DNA from: Clostridiales bacterium
GTDB taxonomy: Bacteria; Bacillota; Clostridia; Christensenellales; Aristaeellaceae
Assembly (NCBI GenBank): GCA_019409045.1
Contig: DXVG01000057.1
Coordinates: 1 to 8,933 of the forward strand
Reading direction: 5' to 3'
DNA length: 8,933 bases
Under the pieces are notes generated by a model. The model did not search any database, was not told where the DNA came from, and worked only from the letters and a program-made list of their open reading frames with translations. A program made the position numbers and the translations under genes. Below are positions 6,696 through 8,933 of the stretch, one piece after another; within the stretch, counting starts at the first letter, position 1, and the number at the start of each line of letters is the position of its first letter.

Positions 6696-7616
6696 TTACT
6701 GCCAGCCGTCCGTGCCGTACTCGGCCACGTTGTCGGCGTTGATCATGAAGGTCTCGATGGGATAGCGATCCTCGACCTCCTCGCCGGCGACCCACTGATA
6801 GTAGACCTCGGCGATGGTCTTGCCGATGGAGATCGGGGACTGCGCGCCGGTGCCGGTGATCTTGCCCTCGGCGACCAGAGCCTTGACGTCGGGCGAGCCG
6901 TCCACGCCGTAGATCAGCGCGCTGGAGCCGGCCGCCTCGGCCGCCGCGTAGGCGCCCAGAGCCGTCGGGTCATTGCCGCCGAAGATGGCGATGGCGTCGG
7001 GGTTGGCGGTCAGGGCGTCGGTGCCGTTGAGGTTGCCCTGCTCCTGGTTGCCCATGGAGTCGATCTGCGCGACCACGTTGAACTTACCGGGGGCAAGCTC
7101 TTCCAGAGCCGCGAGGAAGCCGTCGGTGCGGTCCACAACGGACTGCATCGTCGGGGAATCCAGCACGATGATGTCGCCGCCGTCCGGGCACTTCTCGACC
7201 AGGTCCACGCCGCAGACGTAGCCGGCGTTGTAGTTATCCGAGCCCGCGTAGCTGACCAGGTAGCTCAAGTCGGCAACCTCGGTGTCGAAGCCGAACATCG
7301 GGATCTCGGCCTCCTTGAGCCTGTCGAGGCCGGGGATGATGCCCTCGCGGTCCACGGGGTTGACGAACATCGCAACCACGCCGCGGGAGATCATGTCCTC
7401 AATCTGGGAAAGCTGGGTCTCGTTGCTGTTCTGGGGGTCCAGGGAGATCAGCTCGTCGCCATTGGCCTCGACGACCTCGCGGATCGCGCCCTCCAACGCC
7501 ACGAAGAAGGGGTTGGTGCCATCCATGCAGGTGTAGCCGATCAGGTTGCCCTCCGCCATCGCGGTGCAGCCCAGCAGCATCGCCAGCGCCATAACAAGAA
7601 CCAGGACTTTCTTCAT
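6696..7616 (-). CDS. Sugar ABC importer, substrate-binding protein (RbsB-like, periplasmic-binding-protein type 1 fold)
   Basis: The 306-residue protein has an N-terminal export signal (Lys2-Lys3, hydrophobic 4-16). It could be read as a lipoprotein (LLGC, Cys17) or as a type I signal cut after TAMA (residue 21). The mature part is a Peripla_BP_4 domain. By eye, ligand-pocket positions of E. coli ribose-binding protein recur: Asn35, Phe37, Phe38 (NPFF), Asp111, Arg163 (DRTDGF), Asn215 (GGNDPTALGA), Asp239 (YGVDGSPD) and Gln259. The position equivalent to RbsB Arg90 appears to be Thr112, so the ligand may not be ribose. It is first in the importer operon, with AGGAGGG 9-10 nt before the ATG and a consensus promoter about 100 nt upstream. 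It captures a monosaccharide outside the membrane and passes it to the permease. No sugar kinase or regulator is visible nearby. Confidence 0.94.
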   Translation of the reverse strand: MKKVLVLVMALAMLLGCTAMAEGNLIGYTCMDGTNPFFVALEGAIREVVEANGDELISLDPQNSNETQLSQIEDMISRGVVAMFVNPVDREGIIPGLDRLKEAEIPMFGFDTEVADLSYLVSYAGSDNYNAGYVCGVDLVEKCPDGGDIIVLDSPTMQSVVDRTDGFLAALEELAPGKFNVVAQIDSMGNQEQGNLNGTDALTANPDAIAIFGGNDPTALGAYAAAEAAGSSALIYGVDGSPDVKALVAEGKITGTGAQSPISIGKTIAEVYYQWVAGEEVEDRYPIETFMINADNVAEYGTDGWQ

Positions 7617-7640
7617 ATTAAGATGCCCTCCTTTATTTCA

Positions 7641-7656
7641 CGGGCGTGCCCGCCCG
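7641..7656 (-). other. Leader hairpin before the binding-protein ribosome site
   Basis: On the transcript CGGGCG pairs with CGCCCG across a GGCA loop; two outer wobble pairs may extend the stem. It ends 8 nt upstream of AGGAGGG and leaves the ribosome site free. Probably a stabilising leader stem. Confidence 0.4.
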
Positions 7657-7701
7657 CATTTAACGCATATAACATTCGCCCGAGGAAAACGGAATGAAAA
7701 C

Positions 7702-7716
7702 TGTATACTTCGTACA
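7702..7716. promoter_or_regulatory. Imperfect dyad at the predicted start of the importer transcript (candidate operator)
   Basis: TGTATACTTCGTACA has matching TGTA/TACA ends separated by 7 nt. It lies right at and after the expected transcription start of the importer operon, a common place for repressor operators. The centre is not symmetric, so it does not match a LacI-type CG-centred operator well. Weak support. Confidence 0.3.
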
Positions 7717-7723
7717 ACATGTA

Positions 7724-7752
7724 ATTATAGTCGGATTGCGCGATTTTGTCAA
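7724..7752 (-). promoter_or_regulatory. Perfect consensus sigma-A promoter of the importer operon
   Basis: TTGACA (7752-7747), a 17-bp spacer and TATAAT (7729-7724) match the consensus exactly. A/T-rich runs just upstream (7770-7787) may act as an UP-like element. The predicted start is near 7717, giving a leader of about 100 nt. Such a strong promoter suggests either high constitutive expression or tight repression. Confidence 0.88.
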
Positions 7753-7817
7753 TACGGAATCTGGACGGTAAAAAGTCGATTATTTTTGGGACTTCTGCCC
7801 GCATTTTCGCGCCCGAC

Positions 7818-7846
7818 TTGGCAAGCGCGGCCATTTCTGGTATAAT
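7818..7846 (+). promoter_or_regulatory. Extended -10 promoter of dapF
   Basis: TTGGCA (7818-7823), 17 bp, then TATAAT (7841-7846) preceded by TGG, an extended -10. The predicted start is near 7853, about 30 nt before the dapF ATG. It diverges from the importer promoter, with about 65 bp between the two -35 boxes. Confidence 0.88.
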
Positions 7847-7882
7847 GCACCCGGACCAGACTGCGAAACAGGGGATGCGCGC

Positions 7883-8689
7883 ATGAAGTTTGTCAAGATG
7901 CACGGCCTGGGCAACGATTTTGTATTTCTCGGCGGGAAGGACGCGCTTGCCGTGCGCGACGGCGCGGCGCTTGCCAAGGCGATCTGCCGCAGGCACTTCG
8001 GCGTGTGCGCCGACGGGCTGGTGCTGATCTTGCCCTCGGAAGTCGCCGACGCGCGCATGCGCATCTTCAACCCCGACGGCAGCGAGGCCGAGATGTGCGG
8101 AAACGCGCTGCGCTGCGTGGGCAAGTACCTCTACGAATCCGGCGCCACCGACCGGGACTGCCTGCGCGTGGAGACGCTGGGCGGCGTAAAGCCCATCCGC
8201 CTGAGCGTGCAGGGCGGCCGCGTGACCTCGGTGGCGGCGGACATGGGCCGCGCCGTGATCTCGCCGCAGGTGCGCATCGCGCTGGGCGGGCGGGAGACGG
8301 CGTTTCTGCCGGTGGACATGGGAAACCCCCACGCGGTGACCTACGAGCTGTACCCCTGCGACGCGGAGTTTGAGCACTTCGGGCCCTGCGTGGAGCGAAA
8401 CCCCCTGTTCCCCAACCGCACGAACGTGGAGTTCTGCCGCGTGGTATCGCCCACGCACGCGCAGGTGCGCGTGTGGGAGCGCGGCGCGGGCGCCACGCTG
8501 GCCTGCGGCACGGGCGCGTCCGCGGCGTTCGCGGCGGGCGTTGCGCTGGGCAGGCTGCGCGAGCGCGCGCAGGTCGAGCTGCCCGGCGGGACGCTGCTGT
8601 TCAAGCTGGGCAAGAGCGGCAACGTCATCGTCAGCGGCCCCGCGCAGATCAGCTTCATCGGCGAGTTTCCCGACGAGTTCGCGCTCTGA
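7883..8689 (+). CDS. dapF: Diaminopimelate epimerase
   Basis: The 268-residue enzyme is near the normal family length. It interconverts LL- and meso-diaminopimelate in the cytoplasm, the last step before meso-DAP is used for lysine and peptidoglycan. The N-terminal motif FVKMHGLGNDFV (3-14) is typical. The two catalytic cysteines are Cys72 in MCGNALRC (71-78) and Cys208 in ACGTGASA (207-214). Substrate-binding elements are FNPDGSEAE (62-70), GNPH (147-150), Asn181 in NVEF and WERGAG (198-203). All key residues are present. AGGGGA (7870-7875) is 7 nt before the ATG. It appears monocistronic: its own promoter lies upstream and a stable hairpin starts 11 bp after the stop. The gene order next to a sugar importer carries no obvious functional meaning. 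Confidence 0.97.
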   Translation: MKFVKMHGLGNDFVFLGGKDALAVRDGAALAKAICRRHFGVCADGLVLILPSEVADARMRIFNPDGSEAEMCGNALRCVGKYLYESGATDRDCLRVETLGGVKPIRLSVQGGRVTSVAADMGRAVISPQVRIALGGRETAFLPVDMGNPHAVTYELYPCDAEFEHFGPCVERNPLFPNRTNVEFCRVVSPTHAQVRVWERGAGATLACGTGASAAFAAGVALGRLRERAQVELPGGTLLFKLGKSGNVIVSGPAQISFIGEFPDEFAL

Positions 8690-8700
8690 GGCGAAAAACA

Positions 8701-8733
8701 GCGGCCGCTCTCCCAAAATGGGAGGGCGGCCGC
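8701..8733 (-). terminator. 15-bp hairpin with a U-tract on the minus strand; likely also ends dapF
   Basis: GCGGCCGCTCTCCCA pairs with TGGGAGGGCGGCCGC (one wobble) around an AAA loop. On the minus strand it is followed by TGTTTTTC, the form of an intrinsic terminator for the leftward gene ending at 8855. On the plus strand it starts 11 bp after the dapF stop but is followed by TTCAGG, so it would end dapF less efficiently unless other factors help. Confidence 0.6.
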
Positions 8734-8816
8734 TTCAGGATGTTGACAAAGTCAACAGACTGGCAGGGCGTTGAGAAAGCTCGCTTCCTTGTCTTGCGGG
8801 CTTTATCAACGCTCTG

Positions 8817-8845
8817 GGCCGCCCTCCCATTTGGGGAGGGCGGCC
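8817..8845. other. 12-bp hairpin, second copy of the dapF-downstream stem
   Basis: GGCCGCCCTCCC pairs with GGGAGGGCGGCC around a 5-nt loop. The right half repeats the right half of the 8701-8733 hairpin (shared GGGAGGGCGGCCGCTT). Only a short T-run (CTTTGTC) follows on the plus strand, so terminator activity in either direction is uncertain. Confidence 0.55.
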
Positions 8846-8854
8846 GCTTTGTCG

Positions 8855-8933
8855 TCAGTCAAACAGCGTCAGCGGCACGGTCTGCTGCGGTTGCAGGTCG
8901 CGCGGCTCGGTGGTGCGCAAGGGGGTGGGGGAG
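8855..8933 (-). CDS. C-terminal 25 residues of a gene entering from the right; possible beta-clamp-binding tail
   Basis: A minus-strand frame is open from the right edge to TGA at 8857-8855 and ends ...QQTVPLTLFD. The PLTLF end differs at one position from the QL(S/D)LF-type pentapeptide by which Y-family DNA polymerases and other proteins dock on the sliding clamp; such tails often end the protein. A DinB/UmuC-type polymerase is therefore possible, but 25 residues are too few for a family call. Its orientation fits the minus-strand terminator at 8701-8733. Confidence 0.5.
   Translation of the reverse strand, partial: SPTPLRTTEPRDLQPQQTVPLTLFD

Larger units (their letters stand above)
8700..8848. 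repeat. Non-coding multi-hairpin block with 15-bp terminal inverted repeats (MITE-like or interspersed palindromic element)
   Basis: The ends AGCGGCCGCTCTCCC (8700-8714) and GGGAGGGCGGCCGCT (8834-8848) are inverted repeats with 14 of 15 positions matching. Each end is itself half of a hairpin. Between them lie TGTTGAC-AAA-GTCAACA (8741-8757, 7-bp stem) and a long stem made of GCGTTGA plus AAAGC (8768-8780) pairing with GCTTT plus TCAACGC (8800-8812), with one mismatch. The right arm of the first hairpin can also pair with the left arm of the last (8720-8731 with 8817-8828). No coding frame or transposase is apparent. It fills the dapF-to-next-gene gap. Whether it is repeated elsewhere in the genome cannot be seen here. 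Confidence 0.55.

Noticed and set aside
7683..7697. Possible catabolite-response (cre) box AGGAAAACGGAATGA in the importer leader
   Set aside because: It misses the WTGNAANCGNWNNCW consensus at two key positions, so it is too weak to call.
7711..7720. Fragment resembling a loxP-like ACTTCGTA core near the importer promoter
   Set aside because: The match is short, lacks the 13-bp inverted arms and has no recombinase nearby; chance similarity.
7613..8716. 367-codon minus-strand open frame opposite dapF
   Set aside because: It covers dapF, both divergent promoters and a terminator; dapF has all catalytic residues, so this frame is a shadow.

Overview
The window looks like chromosomal DNA of a GC-rich, strictly anaerobic clostridium-type bacterium (Bacillota). 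This rests on very strong G/C bias at third codon positions, consensus AGGAGG ribosome sites and consensus sigma-A promoters. A hybrid-cluster-associated CxxC mini-protein and a rubrerythrin-like diiron protein are typical of anaerobes. The organism also carries diaminopimelate epimerase. The exact genus cannot be told from the sequence. I see no phage, transposase, CRISPR, tRNA or rRNA.

Layout, left to right. (1) 1-3977, minus strand: one promoter (TTGCTT-17 bp-TAAAAT) drives a compact operon. Its order is DUF1858 CxxC protein (66 aa), ferritin-like diiron protein (157 aa), phospho-sugar mutase of the PgcA type (561 aa), YchF P-loop ATPase (365 aa), then the first 114 residues of a membrane protein that runs off the left edge. 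The genes overlap or sit close together, and the mutase start overlaps the diiron stop as ATGA. (2) 3992-7752, minus strand: a ribose-type sugar importer, ordered binding protein, double ATPase, permease. It is driven by a perfect TTGACA-17-TATAAT promoter and ends at a strong intrinsic terminator. The 169 bp between the binding protein and the ATPase hold three stacked hairpins, one of them terminator-like, as expected for making more binding protein than membrane components. (3) 7818-8689, plus strand: dapF, transcribed divergently from its own extended -10 promoter. (4) 8700-8848: a non-coding block of about 149 bp with 15-bp terminal inverted repeats and several internal stem-loops, resembling a small interspersed palindromic repeat or MITE-like element. 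It also supplies a terminator. (5) 8855-8933, minus strand: the last 25 codons of a gene whose end resembles a beta-clamp-binding tail.

Functionally, the importer brings in an unidentified monosaccharide. The mutase would interconvert hexose (or pentose) 1- and 6-(5-)phosphates, but it lies in a separate transcription unit. That unit mixes redox or peroxide-related small proteins with sugar-phosphate metabolism and the translation-associated ATPase YchF. DapF makes meso-diaminopimelate for peptidoglycan and lysine. Most genes are well-known families. The less ordinary material is the CxxC/diiron/mutase/YchF operon, the hairpin cluster inside the importer operon, and the repeat-like block after dapF. 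I found no clear evidence of an entirely new system.
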